From: an uncultured Collinsella sp. | GTDB lineage: Bacteria > Actinomycetota > Coriobacteriia > Coriobacteriales > Coriobacteriaceae | Length of the DNA: 11,780 nt | Direction of reading: 5' to 3' | Assembly: GCA_900542315.1 (NCBI GenBank) | Contig: UQMV01000051.1 | Location: 1-11,780, forward strand | Shown: piece by piece, positions 7,001-11,780 of the stretch | Layout: every line of letters starts with the position of its first letter | How positions within the stretch are numbered: the first letter of the stretch is position 1 | Position numbers and translations under genes: made by a program | Notes under the pieces: generated by a model | Database searches by the model: none | What the model was told of the DNA's origin: nothing | The model's input: the letters and a program-made list of their open reading frames with translations, nothing else

Positions 7001-7481
7001 TGAGGCACTCAAGGCCGATCTTGAGGCTGTCGACCATAAGGCATCCCTTGCCGCGGGCACGACGGGCAACGAAAAGCTGGTTAAGCTGAACGCTGCCTAC
7101 GCTCGCTATAAGGCTGCCGTCGATGCCGCCGCTGGTCTCAAGGCTGCTCTGAGCGATGCCGATGCCAAGCTGTCCGATGCCAACGACGCCTATGCCGCCG
7201 CGCTTGCCGAGCTTGGCGATGCCAAGGATGCCCTGGCTGCCGCGCAGGCCGAGTACGACAAGTATCATCCCAAGGCTGAGCCGCAGAGCAAGCCGCAGGC
7301 CAAGCCTCAGGTTGCGCAGGCTGCTGCAAAGGCTCCTGTCACCAAGAAGAAGGCCACGGACGGTGCACTTGCTCAGACGGGTGATACCTCCGCGCTTGCA
7401 GGTGAGGTCTTCGTCATCGGCGGCATTACGCTCGTTGCCGCGGGTGTGACGCTCGGCGATCGTCGTCGCAAGCAGATGTAG
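4016..7481 (+). CDS. LAQTG-anchored coiled-coil surface protein with CAP/SCP domain; frame broken at a G7 run
   Basis: Bases 4016-4198 encode a 60-residue N-terminal piece with a long signal peptide: a basic start, hydrophobic residues about 25-47, and a likely cleavage after AIA or AIAA near 47-48. A TAG then ends this frame. The adjacent frame continues from 4197 (SSVENTVAAGNQ) to 7481 with no start of its own, so the two belong together. Losing one G from the seven at 4189-4195 restores 1154 residues. The joined protein has an Ala/Gln/Lys-rich coiled coil (about 65-450), a CAP/SCP domain (about 518-678), a second Ala-rich coiled coil (about 700-1090), a short Pro-Lys-Gln spacer (PKAEPQSKPQAKPQ), then the sorting motif LAQTG, a membrane segment and an RRRK tail. 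The order resembles SEC10/PgrA-type surface exclusion proteins of Gram-positive bacteria, but that is architectural likeness, not proof of function. The ATG at 4016 has a GGGAG site 6 bases upstream. It is probably an adhesin or other sortase-attached wall protein. Whether the break is real, variable or a sequence error is open. Confidence 0.85.
4189..4195 (+). repeat. G7 homopolymer at the frame break
   Basis: Seven consecutive Gs follow the codon for Gln58 and lead to an in-frame TAG at 4196-4198. With six Gs the reading becomes Gly-Gly-Ser-Ser and enters the long downstream frame. The tract lies just after the signal peptide, where a change in G number would decide whether the full surface protein is made. 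It may be a slipped-strand contingency tract or a sequencing or assembly error. Confidence 0.8.
4884..5005 (+). repeat. Exact 26-base direct repeat within the first coiled coil
   Basis: Bases 4884-4909 and 4980-5005 are identical over 26 bases, with starts 96 bases (32 codons) apart and in the same frame. Both encode AQAALDAAT. Many looser copies of Ala-Gln-Ala and Asp-Ala words occur along 4200-5350 and 6150-7260, so the coiled coils probably grew by internal duplication. Such copies could recombine and change protein length. Confidence 0.75.
5568..6050 (+). other. CAP/SCP domain region inside the surface protein
   Basis: This segment (about residues 518-678 of the frame-corrected protein) is rich in Tyr, Gly and Asn, and has no coiled-coil character. 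It shows CAP-family signatures: a GHS motif with H566, GENLAGG with E575, a Tyr/Glu-rich stretch PYTGLYTQEKETF (about 596-608) that may supply the second acidic residue, and the signature-type CGHYLNIID with H642, followed by AIGIATG. These match the His/Glu/Glu/His pocket layout of CAP proteins. Known CAP proteins bind ligands or are toxins or adhesins; a catalytic role is not established. Codons here are visibly richer in A and T endings (for example around 5680-5700) than in the flanking coiled coils. Confidence 0.75.
7368..7478 (+). other. Cell-wall sorting signal (LAQTG motif, membrane segment, RRRK tail)
   Basis: The last 37 residues of the surface protein consist of LAQTG, a short linker (DTSALAGE), a hydrophobic segment VFVIGGITLVAAGVTLG and the basic tail DRRRKQM. 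This is the three-part layout that sortases recognise; cleavage would fall between T and G. The second position is Ala rather than the Pro of canonical LPXTG. No sortase gene is in the window. Confidence 0.88.
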
Positions 7482-7547
7482 CGTTTCGAGCGTAGTTTCT
7501 GCAACGAACTTCAATTCATAACGGGACCGTCTCGTTAGCCAAACGAT

Positions 7548-7594
7548 AAGGCCGGCGCGCTGTCATATGCAGCGCGCCGGCCTTTCTTTGTTTC
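7548..7594 (+). terminator. Strong intrinsic terminator of the surface-protein gene
   Basis: GGCCGGCGCGCTG (7550-7562) pairs perfectly with CAGCGCGCCGGCC (7570-7582) around a 7-base loop. Two A residues before the stem can pair with the first Ts after it. The T-rich tail TTTCTTTGTTT follows. It ends transcription about 70 bases after the stop codon. Confidence 0.92.
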
Positions 7595-7600
7595 GATATC

Positions 7601-7640
7601 AAAAAGCCCGGTCGGCAGCCGCAAAAGCTACCGACCGGGC
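7601..7640 (-). terminator. Strong intrinsic terminator of the OPT transporter gene
   Basis: On the minus strand, GCCCGGTCGG pairs with CCGACCGGGC (plus-strand 7606-7615 and 7631-7640), extended by three more pairs after one mismatch. TTTTT follows (complement of 7601-7605). It lies about 40 bases beyond the transporter stop codon and directly next to the opposite-facing terminator at 7548-7594, insulating the two convergent genes. Confidence 0.92.
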
Positions 7641-7681
7641 AAGCCGTAGGCAATATGGCTGCGAGCGAACAGCCGCTCGAC

Positions 7682-9385
7682 TTAGCCCAGTAGGCTCAAG
7701 CCAACAGAGACAAACGCCAGGATAACGCCGACGATGGACTCGCCGCCGAGCAGGCCGCTGGCAACGACCAAGCCCTGTTCCTGGAAGGCGGCGTCCTTGG
7801 CAGCTCTCTCCTCGTCAGAAAGACCAGCGGTGGCGTCGCGGTGGGCGGACCACTTGTCGTAGGTGAGCTTGGCGCAGGAGCCCAGGAATGCCGTGAGCGA
7901 CATGTAGAACGGCAGGTACACGCCCAGGCCGATCATCATGGCCGGAATGCCGAGCCAGTACATGACGATGCCGGCGATAAAGCCGCCTGCAAACCACGGC
8001 ACGCTCGGGATGCCCGAGACCATGGTAGCGACGACGCTTGCCTGCGCGGCAACAAAGCTCTTGTCGGGGCCAAAGGCGTCCGGGCCATAGGCGGTGACGA
8101 GCGCGACCATGACGGCGGCGGCGACCAGGGCGCCCACGATGCCGCCGATGGCTTGGCCGATCCACTGCGCACGCGGGTTGGTGCCCAGCACGGCGCCGGC
8201 CTTAAAGTCGTTCATGACGTCGCCCGCAAGGCCGCACGCCACGGCTACGATGCCGGCGATAAAGAACAGCTTGACCTGAGCGATCTGTGCAAAGGCAGCC
8301 ACGATGAGCATAACGATGAGGCCAAAGATCTCCATGGGGTCGATGCCCGTCTGGCCGCAGCTCTGTGCGCTCATGATGGTGGTGACAAAGGTGAACAGCG
8401 TCACGATGACGGCCGGAACGGGGCCAAGGTCAAGCACGATGGCGATGATCACGGCGATGGCGGCAGCGCCCAGGCCGATGATGCCGGCGTCGAGCTTAAG
8501 GGAGCCCGAGATGAGCGACTGCTCGTCGGTGTCGGTGGAGCTGTCGGCGGCAAGGCCACGGACGATGCCGGCGACCTGCGGCAGGATGTCCTTAAGGACG
8601 ACGGCGACGCCAAAGCCCATCATAAGGCCCATACCCAGGGACTTGACGATGCCCTGTGCGGTCATAACGTCGAACAGGCCGGCAGCGGTGCCGCCGACGA
8701 TGATGCCAAAGTTGCCCAGCAGCGCGCCGGCAAACCAGAAGGCGACCGGGGCGAAGCCCACGAGGAAGCCGACGGAGAGCAGCATGGGCGAGTTGTAGAT
8801 ACCAAAGGTCACGCCGGGGATGTTGAGCGTGCATAGCATGCTGGGCACCATGCCCAGGGCGTCGCGCAGCACGCTGTAGATGCCGGCGAGGGCCATGGAA
8901 CCAAAGAGCTGCTTGCCGGTCTTGCCGCCGGCCTCGGTCGCGCGCAGGGTCTGAGCTGCGGCGTTGCCGGTGGGGAACTCAAGCGCGGCGTCCACGATAA
9001 AGTGACGGTGGATGAGCGCCGTGGCCAGCAGGCCCAGGATGGTGCCGGCGAGCGCCACGATAAACATGTCGAGCCAGCTGATCTGGTCGGCATAGCCCAG
9101 CATCCAGGCGCCCGGGATGGTAAACGCCAGACCGCCGGCGACCATGGCGCCTGCGGACATGATGGTGTGGGTGACGTTGGCCTCGTTGAGGCTGGCGTTG
9201 CCCATGAGCTTAAGGAAGAACAGCGAGATGACGGCAGCGAAGACGATCGGCCAGGGGAGTGCGCCCATCTTGAGGGCGGTGTAGGCCGAGCTTGCCGTGA
9301 TGATCACGCAGCCAAGGACGCCGATGATGACGCCGCGCAGCGTGAGTTGCCCGCGCATCGAAGCGCGGTTCGAGGGATTGCTCAT
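7682..9385 (-). CDS. OPT family transporter (oligopeptide or metal-chelate uptake)
   Basis: This 567-residue polytopic membrane protein belongs to the oligopeptide transporter (OPT/YSL) superfamily, which imports peptides or metal-chelator complexes. Family features are visible: an N-terminal block with TLRGVIIGVLG and ALKMGALPWPIVFA (residues 15-50), NVTHTIMSAG (70-79), EFPTGNAAAQTLRA (136-149) and GQTGIDPMEIFG (344-355). Hydrophobic segments run through most of the length, broken by a polar, probably cytoplasmic loop at about 280-296 (DSSTDTDEQS). The length fits bacterial members. The ATG at 9385 has an AAAGGAG site 6 bases upstream on the minus strand. It is a single-gene unit with its own terminator; no peptidase or siderophore genes lie nearby, so the substrate cannot be told. 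Confidence 0.92.
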   Translation of the reverse strand: MSNPSNRASMRGQLTLRGVIIGVLGCVIITASSAYTALKMGALPWPIVFAAVISLFFLKLMGNASLNEANVTHTIMSAGAMVAGGLAFTIPGAWMLGYADQISWLDMFIVALAGTILGLLATALIHRHFIVDAALEFPTGNAAAQTLRATEAGGKTGKQLFGSMALAGIYSVLRDALGMVPSMLCTLNIPGVTFGIYNSPMLLSVGFLVGFAPVAFWFAGALLGNFGIIVGGTAAGLFDVMTAQGIVKSLGMGLMMGFGVAVVLKDILPQVAGIVRGLAADSSTDTDEQSLISGSLKLDAGIIGLGAAAIAVIIAIVLDLGPVPAVIVTLFTFVTTIMSAQSCGQTGIDPMEIFGLIVMLIVAAFAQIAQVKLFFIAGIVAVACGLAGDVMNDFKAGAVLGTNPRAQWIGQAIGGIVGALVAAAVMVALVTAYGPDAFGPDKSFVAAQASVVATMVSGIPSVPWFAGGFIAGIVMYWLGIPAMMIGLGVYLPFYMSLTAFLGSCAKLTYDKWSAHRDATAGLSDEERAAKDAAFQEQGLVVASGLLGGESIVGVILAFVSVGLSLLG

Positions 9386-9409
9386 ATAGAACTCCTTTGC
9401 GTATATCCG

Positions 9410-9448
9410 CTTCCCCCGGGAGCGCCGCTACGGATACGGCGCGGGAAG
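9410..9448 (-). promoter_or_regulatory. Structured leader upstream of the OPT gene
   Basis: Two consecutive stems can form in one hairpin: CTTCCC (9410-9415) with GGGAAG (9443-9448), and GCGCCG (9422-9427) with CGGCGC (9437-9442). A 6-base bulge lies on one side and the apical loop is 9 bases. It would sit in the 5' untranslated region of the transporter mRNA, ending about 13 bases before its Shine-Dalgarno site. There is no T run after it and it matches no riboswitch I recognise. Confidence 0.4.
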
Positions 9449-9495
9449 TCGGGTTACCAAGGGCCGCCGCGTGAGCTCGCGCACGACCGCGCACC

Positions 9496-9501
9496 AGTAT
9501 A
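9496..9501 (-). promoter_or_regulatory. Candidate -10 element for the OPT gene
   Basis: The minus strand reads TATACT here, one base from the TATAAT consensus, about 110 bases upstream of the transporter start. No good -35 hexamer is found at 16-18 bases; the place is taken by the inverted repeat at 9512-9529. Transcription from here would include the structured leader at 9410-9448. Confidence 0.35.
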
Positions 9502-9511
9502 GCCGCAAGCT

Positions 9512-9529
9512 AGTCATTTTGGGATGACT
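9512..9529. promoter_or_regulatory. Inverted repeat AGTCAT-N6-ATGACT between divergent genes
   Basis: AGTCAT (9512-9517) and ATGACT (9524-9529) are perfect inverted 6-base arms around TTTGGG. The site lies between two outward-facing TATACT boxes (9496-9501 minus, 9545-9550 plus), covering where both -35 regions should be. It therefore looks like an operator or activator site shared by the OPT transporter and the pantothenate kinase gene. It may also be coincidence. Confidence 0.4.
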
Positions 9530-9544
9530 GGTTTAGGTAGGCGA

Positions 9545-9550
9545 TATACT
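9545..9550 (+). promoter_or_regulatory. Candidate -10 element for the pantothenate kinase gene
   Basis: TATACT lies 27 bases upstream of the chosen start codon at 9578, giving a short leader with the AAAGGAGC ribosome binding site. No consensus -35 is seen at the right distance. It overlaps an in-frame upstream extension from 9524, which argues for the start at 9578. Confidence 0.4.
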
Positions 9551-9577
9551 GCTGGGCAGACGAAAGGAGCGCCGACG

Positions 9578-10429
9578 ATGCTTAATGGGTGCGCATATAT
9601 ATTGACGGTCGACGTGGGTAACACGTTCATTCGCTTTGGCCTGTTTGCCGAGGATTCGGCCGCGGCGCAGGAATGCCCGCTTGCGACGTGCGAGATCACC
9701 ACGCCGTCGAGCATTACGGCCGACGAGGCACGCATGCGACTCGCGCAGGTCATGGGCGCGCTGGCGGCCGATGCGGGTATGCCGGGCGCGCTTGTGCCCG
9801 CGGCGGCCGTGCTGAGCTGTGTGGTGCCGGCGCTCGAGCGCCCGTGGAAGGCAGCTCTTTCCCGCACCTGTACGGGGCGCGTGCTCACCGTGGGACCGGG
9901 ACTTAAGACCGGCATGCCCGTGCACTACGACGATCCGGCCGAGATCGGCCCCGACCGCATCGCCGATGCCGTGGCGGCCCGCGCCGTCTACGGCTCGCCG
10001 TGCATCGTGATCGATCTGGGCACCACGACCAATATCGAGGTTATCGACGCGCACGGTACCTTTGTCGGTGGCGTCATCGCGCCGGGTCTGGCGCTTGGTG
10101 CCCGCTCGCTCTCGGCCGCCGCGGCGCGCCTGCCGCAGGTCGAGCCCTCGGCACCCACGCATGTTATCGGTCGCAATACGCGCGAGGCCATGCGCTCGGG
10201 CGTGGTTTTGGGCGAGGTGGCACGCATCGACGGCATGCTCGACATGGTGCTTGCCGAGATGCGCGCGACCAAGGCAGCGGGGGAGGGCGATGTGCCCATC
10301 GTCATTACCGGTGACGATGCCGAGGCGCTCGCGGCGTTGGTCGGCCACAGCCTGACGGTCGACGACGCGCTCACGCTGCGAGGTCTGGCCGAGCTCTACC
10401 GCATCAACCAAAAGCCCCGCCGCGCGTAG
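9578..10429 (+). CDS. coaX: Type III pantothenate kinase
   Basis: This 283-residue cytoplasmic enzyme phosphorylates pantothenate, the first step of coenzyme A synthesis. It belongs to the ASKHA-fold type III family. Motifs in order: DVGNT (12-16, phosphate binding), VGPGLKTG (105-112), GPDRIADA (124-131, containing the catalytic-type Asp126), DLGTTTNIEVID (146-157) and GGVIAPGL (164-171), then the VIGRNTREAMRSG block (196-208). The usual GADR and DxGTATT motifs appear as GPDR and DLGTTTN, mild variants that leave the acidic residues intact. The length is close to the usual 255-270, slightly longer. The start at 9578 has AAAGGAGC about 8 bases upstream; a longer frame from 9524 would overlap the promoter-like TATACT and add a non-family N terminus. 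It is divergent from the OPT gene and stands alone or leads the downstream genes. Confidence 0.93.
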   Translation: MLNGCAYILTVDVGNTFIRFGLFAEDSAAAQECPLATCEITTPSSITADEARMRLAQVMGALAADAGMPGALVPAAAVLSCVVPALERPWKAALSRTCTGRVLTVGPGLKTGMPVHYDDPAEIGPDRIADAVAARAVYGSPCIVIDLGTTTNIEVIDAHGTFVGGVIAPGLALGARSLSAAAARLPQVEPSAPTHVIGRNTREAMRSGVVLGEVARIDGMLDMVLAEMRATKAAGEGDVPIVITGDDAEALAALVGHSLTVDDALTLRGLAELYRINQKPRRA

Positions 10430-10472
10430 GACGAGGAAGTCGGTGGGACAAACGCCCCCACCACCTACCTGC

Positions 10473-10478
10473 TACAAT
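10473..10478 (+). promoter_or_regulatory. Candidate -10 element for the deoxycytidylate deaminase gene
   Basis: TACAAT, one base from consensus, lies 35 bases before the chosen start at 10513. A clear -35 is not seen. A small stem (GGTGGG 10442-10447 with CCCACC 10457-10462) lies just upstream in the gap after the pantothenate kinase gene, without a T run. Confidence 0.35.
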
Positions 10479-10512
10479 GGGTCAAAATGTTGCGATTACG
10501 GAGGTGTCTGCC

Positions 10513-11037
10513 ATGTCGGACGATCTTCATCAAACTGCGTCGGGCAAGCGCCGCGACGTCATTAGCTGGGACGAGTTCTTTATGAGCGTGGCCATTGCCG
10601 CGCAGCGCCGCAGCAAGGACCCCAACACGCAGGTGGGCGCGTGCATCGCCAGCACCAACCACCGCATCCTTTCGGTGGGCTACAACGGTACGCCCTCGGC
10701 GCTCAACGACGACTTTTTCCCGTGGGGCACGAGCGACGACCCGTTGCAGGACAAGCACAACTACGTGGTCCATGCCGAGGCAAACGCCGTGCTCAACTAC
10801 CGCGGTTCGCTCAAGGATCTCGAGGGTTCCACGGTCTATGTCACGCTGTTCCCGTGCCACGACTGCGCCAAGATCCTGGCGCAGGTAGGCGTGGGCGAGG
10901 TTGTCTACCTGGACAATAAGTACGCCGACACCGACGACGGCCGCATCAGCCGTCGTATCCTCGACTCGTGCGGTATCAGCTACCGACAGGTTATCGTCGA
11001 TGTCCATATTGGTACCGGGGAGCAAGCTCAGCAGTAG
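10513..11037 (+). CDS. Deoxycytidylate (dCMP) deaminase family protein
   Basis: This 174-residue zinc enzyme of the cytidine/deoxycytidylate deaminase superfamily most resembles dCMP deaminase (ComEB-like), which makes dUMP from dCMP for thymidylate synthesis. The signatures are SKDPNTQVGA (34-43), GYNGTP (56-61), the zinc ligand and proton shuttle HAEAN (87-91) and the second zinc motif PCHDCAK (114-120, C115 and C118). Length fits the family. The start at 10513 follows GGAGG by 8 bases. An in-frame ATG at 10477 has no such site and overlaps the candidate -10 box, so it is rejected. It lies 83 bases after the pantothenate kinase gene. Activity on dCMP rather than on a riboflavin-type or tRNA substrate is inferred from these motifs and the overall size. 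Confidence 0.9.
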   Translation: MSDDLHQTASGKRRDVISWDEFFMSVAIAAQRRSKDPNTQVGACIASTNHRILSVGYNGTPSALNDDFFPWGTSDDPLQDKHNYVVHAEANAVLNYRGSLKDLEGSTVYVTLFPCHDCAKILAQVGVGEVVYLDNKYADTDDGRISRRILDSCGISYRQVIVDVHIGTGEQAQQ

Positions 11038-11047
11038 CGCGCGCCAA

Positions 11048-11087
11048 CGCCAGCTGGCGGCAAAAACAGCCAAAAGAGCCCCGTCCC
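11048..11087. repeat. Palindrome and repeat-like intergenic sequence
   Basis: CGCCAGCTGGCG (11048-11059) is a perfect 12-base palindrome 10 bases after the deaminase stop, followed by an A-rich stretch and CCCCGTCCC (11079-11087). The reverse complement of the latter shares the core GGGACGG with the repeat-like region at 1257-1270. No T run follows the palindrome. It may be a remnant of a dispersed intergenic repeat; weakly supported. Confidence 0.25.
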
Positions 11088-11170
11088 AAATTGACTGCTC
11101 GTGAAAGTCGTGTCCGCGCGCATGGCTGGCGCTCAAGCGGGTACATGGCTGTAGTAACATAGCCCCTGTC

Positions 11171-11186
11171 CGCGGGCGTGCCCGCG
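11171..11186 (+). promoter_or_regulatory. GC-rich hairpin before the NifU-like gene
   Basis: CGCGGG (11171-11176) pairs with CCCGCG (11181-11186) around CGTG. It ends 11 bases before the AAAGGAG ribosome binding site of the next gene and could affect its translation. There is no T run, so it is not a typical terminator. Confidence 0.3.
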
Positions 11187-11208
11187 CTATTGTGAGAAAG
11201 GAGCCCCT

Positions 11209-11487
11209 GTGGCTGTTAACGAAGAGCTGCTTAAGAAGGTTCTTGAGGAGATCCGTCCCAACCTGCAGGCCGACGGCGGCGATATGGAGTATGTGGGCGT
11301 CGACGACGATGGTGTCGTCAAGCTTGAGCTTCAGGGCGCCTGCGCCGGCTGCCCTATGAGCGCACTGACCCTGTCCATGGGTATCGAGCGTATCCTCAAG
11401 GAGCATGTGCCCGGCGTTACCCGTGTTGAGCAGATCAATGCCTCCGGCGAGACCGACGACCTCTACGACGAGTACGCGCCGTTCTAA
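11209..11487 (+). CDS. NifU C-terminal domain Fe-S cluster scaffold/carrier
   Basis: This 92-residue protein is a stand-alone NifU C-terminal (Nfu-type) domain, which binds an Fe-S cluster between two subunits and delivers it to target enzymes in the cytoplasm. The N-terminal helix VLEEIRPNLQADGGDMEYV is typical, and the cluster-binding pair is CAGC (C45 and C48) followed by PMS. The C-terminal tail is acidic (ETDDLYDEYAPF). The start is a GTG at 11209 with AAAGGAG 5 bases upstream; the length matches single-domain family members. A terminator follows, so it is probably its own transcription unit. No other iron-sulfur assembly genes are in the window. Confidence 0.93.
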   Translation: MAVNEELLKKVLEEIRPNLQADGGDMEYVGVDDDGVVKLELQGACAGCPMSALTLSMGIERILKEHVPGVTRVEQINASGETDDLYDEYAPF

Positions 11488-11536
11488 GATTCGAAAGCTG
11501 CGGACGGCATACTCCGTATAGACGTTACGCCCAAAT

Positions 11537-11573
11537 ATGCGGCTGCGAGCGCAAGGCCCGCGGCCGCATTTGT
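11537..11573 (+). terminator. Intrinsic terminator after the NifU-like gene
   Basis: ATGCGGCTGCG (11537-11547) pairs with CGCGGCCGCAT (11559-11569) with one T-G wobble, followed by TTTGT. It lies 50 bases after the stop codon and separates this gene from lgt. Confidence 0.75.
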
Positions 11574-11596
11574 ATGTAGGGAGCAGGGGGACCGAT

Positions 11597-11780
11597 ATGC
11601 TCAACGACCTCTACCATATGCTTGATCCCGTCGCCATTTCGGCGGGGCCCATCACCATCTACTGGTACGGCTTGGCCTATGTGGTCGGAGCTTTGCTCAC
11701 GGCGGTCGTCATGTACCGCACGCAGCGCCGTTGGGGTTTTGACATTACGGTCGACGACCTGACGAGCGTTATAGATCGTG
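11597..11780 (+). CDS. lgt: Prolipoprotein diacylglyceryl transferase, N-terminal part (cut by window end)
   Basis: The 61 readable residues match the start of Lgt, the membrane enzyme that moves diacylglycerol from phosphatidylglycerol onto the lipobox cysteine of prolipoproteins, the first step of lipoprotein maturation. The recognisable N-terminal block is ISAGPITIYWYGLAYVVGAL (residues 14-33), which includes the first membrane segment and the typical G-P-x-x-I-x-W-Y-G motif. VDDLTSVIDR then leads toward the next segment. The start at 11597 has AGGGGG 6 bases upstream. The gene runs off the end of the window, so the catalytic residues of the later domains are not visible. Confidence 0.93.
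   Translation, partial: MLNDLYHMLDPVAISAGPITIYWYGLAYVVGALLTAVVMYRTQRRWGFDITVDDLTSVIDR

Noticed and set aside
5793..7514. 573-residue open frame on the minus strand rich in Leu and Gly
   Set aside because: It lies antisense to the second coiled coil. Regular Ala/Lys/Asp codons on the plus strand avoid stops on the other strand, and the product has no recognisable domain.
7841..8836. 331-residue plus-strand frame rich in Asp, His and Gly
   Set aside because: Antisense to the clear OPT transporter; its composition is what reading membrane-segment codons backward in GC-rich DNA gives.
9524..9577. Upstream in-frame start of coaX
   Set aside because: It would overlap the TATACT box; the ATG at 9578 has AAAGGAGC upstream and begins with the family-typical short lead to DVGNT.
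9533..10411. 292-residue minus-strand frame opposite coaX
   Set aside because: Shadow of a gene with complete family motifs; Arg/His/Gly-rich without domains.
10465..11604. 379-residue minus-strand frame across the deaminase and NifU-like genes
   Set aside because: It overlaps two well supported genes and shows no family motifs.

Overview
This 11.8 kb stretch of GC-rich bacterial DNA most resembles a gut actinobacterium of the class Coriobacteriia, probably Collinsella or a close relative. That is inference from three things: base composition and codon use, a LAQTG-type cell-wall anchored protein, and the overall gene content. No rRNA, tRNA, CRISPR array or intact mobile element was seen.

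Left end (1-1245): bases 1-48 are Illumina P5/TruSeq adapter sequence, not genome, so the window starts at an untrimmed contig or read edge. Bases 49-285 hold no gene that I can support; an 8-base palindrome, TTACGTAA, lies at 263-270 just before the ribosome binding site. The first gene (286-1245) encodes a 3-hydroxyacyl-CoA dehydrogenase family protein.

Scar region (1246-2444): a small imperfect inverted repeat is followed by the C-terminal remnant of an arylsulfotransferase-like gene with no usable start (1301-1804). After that come a hairpin, a 12-codon leader ORF with a strong Shine-Dalgarno site, and a small predicted extracytoplasmic protein of unknown function that starts one base after the leader stop codon.

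Membrane and surface region (2570-9385): a DUF389 membrane protein on the minus strand carries an EF-hand-like calcium loop. A 306-base intergenic region separates it from a very large alanine-rich coiled-coil surface protein on the plus strand. This protein has a signal peptide, a CAP/SCP domain between two coiled coils, and a LAQTG sorting signal. Its reading frame is broken by a run of seven Gs just after the signal peptide, and six Gs would restore a 1154-residue protein. Two strong back-to-back terminators separate it from a convergent OPT-family transporter gene.

Housekeeping region (9386-11780): a divergent intergenic region with two TATACT boxes flanking an inverted repeat leads into type III pantothenate kinase (coenzyme A synthesis). 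A deoxycytidylate deaminase family protein, a NifU C-terminal-domain Fe-S scaffold, a terminator and the start of lgt follow. Lgt modifies prolipoproteins and is cut by the window end. These genes share a strand but have gaps of roughly 80-170 bases, so they are probably several transcription units rather than one operon.

The items most worth a second look are the G7 tract that switches the surface protein frame, the CAP domain inside its coiled coils, the EF-hand-like loop in the DUF389 protein, and the leader ORF abutting the small exported protein. I did not find convincing evidence of an entirely new multi-gene system.
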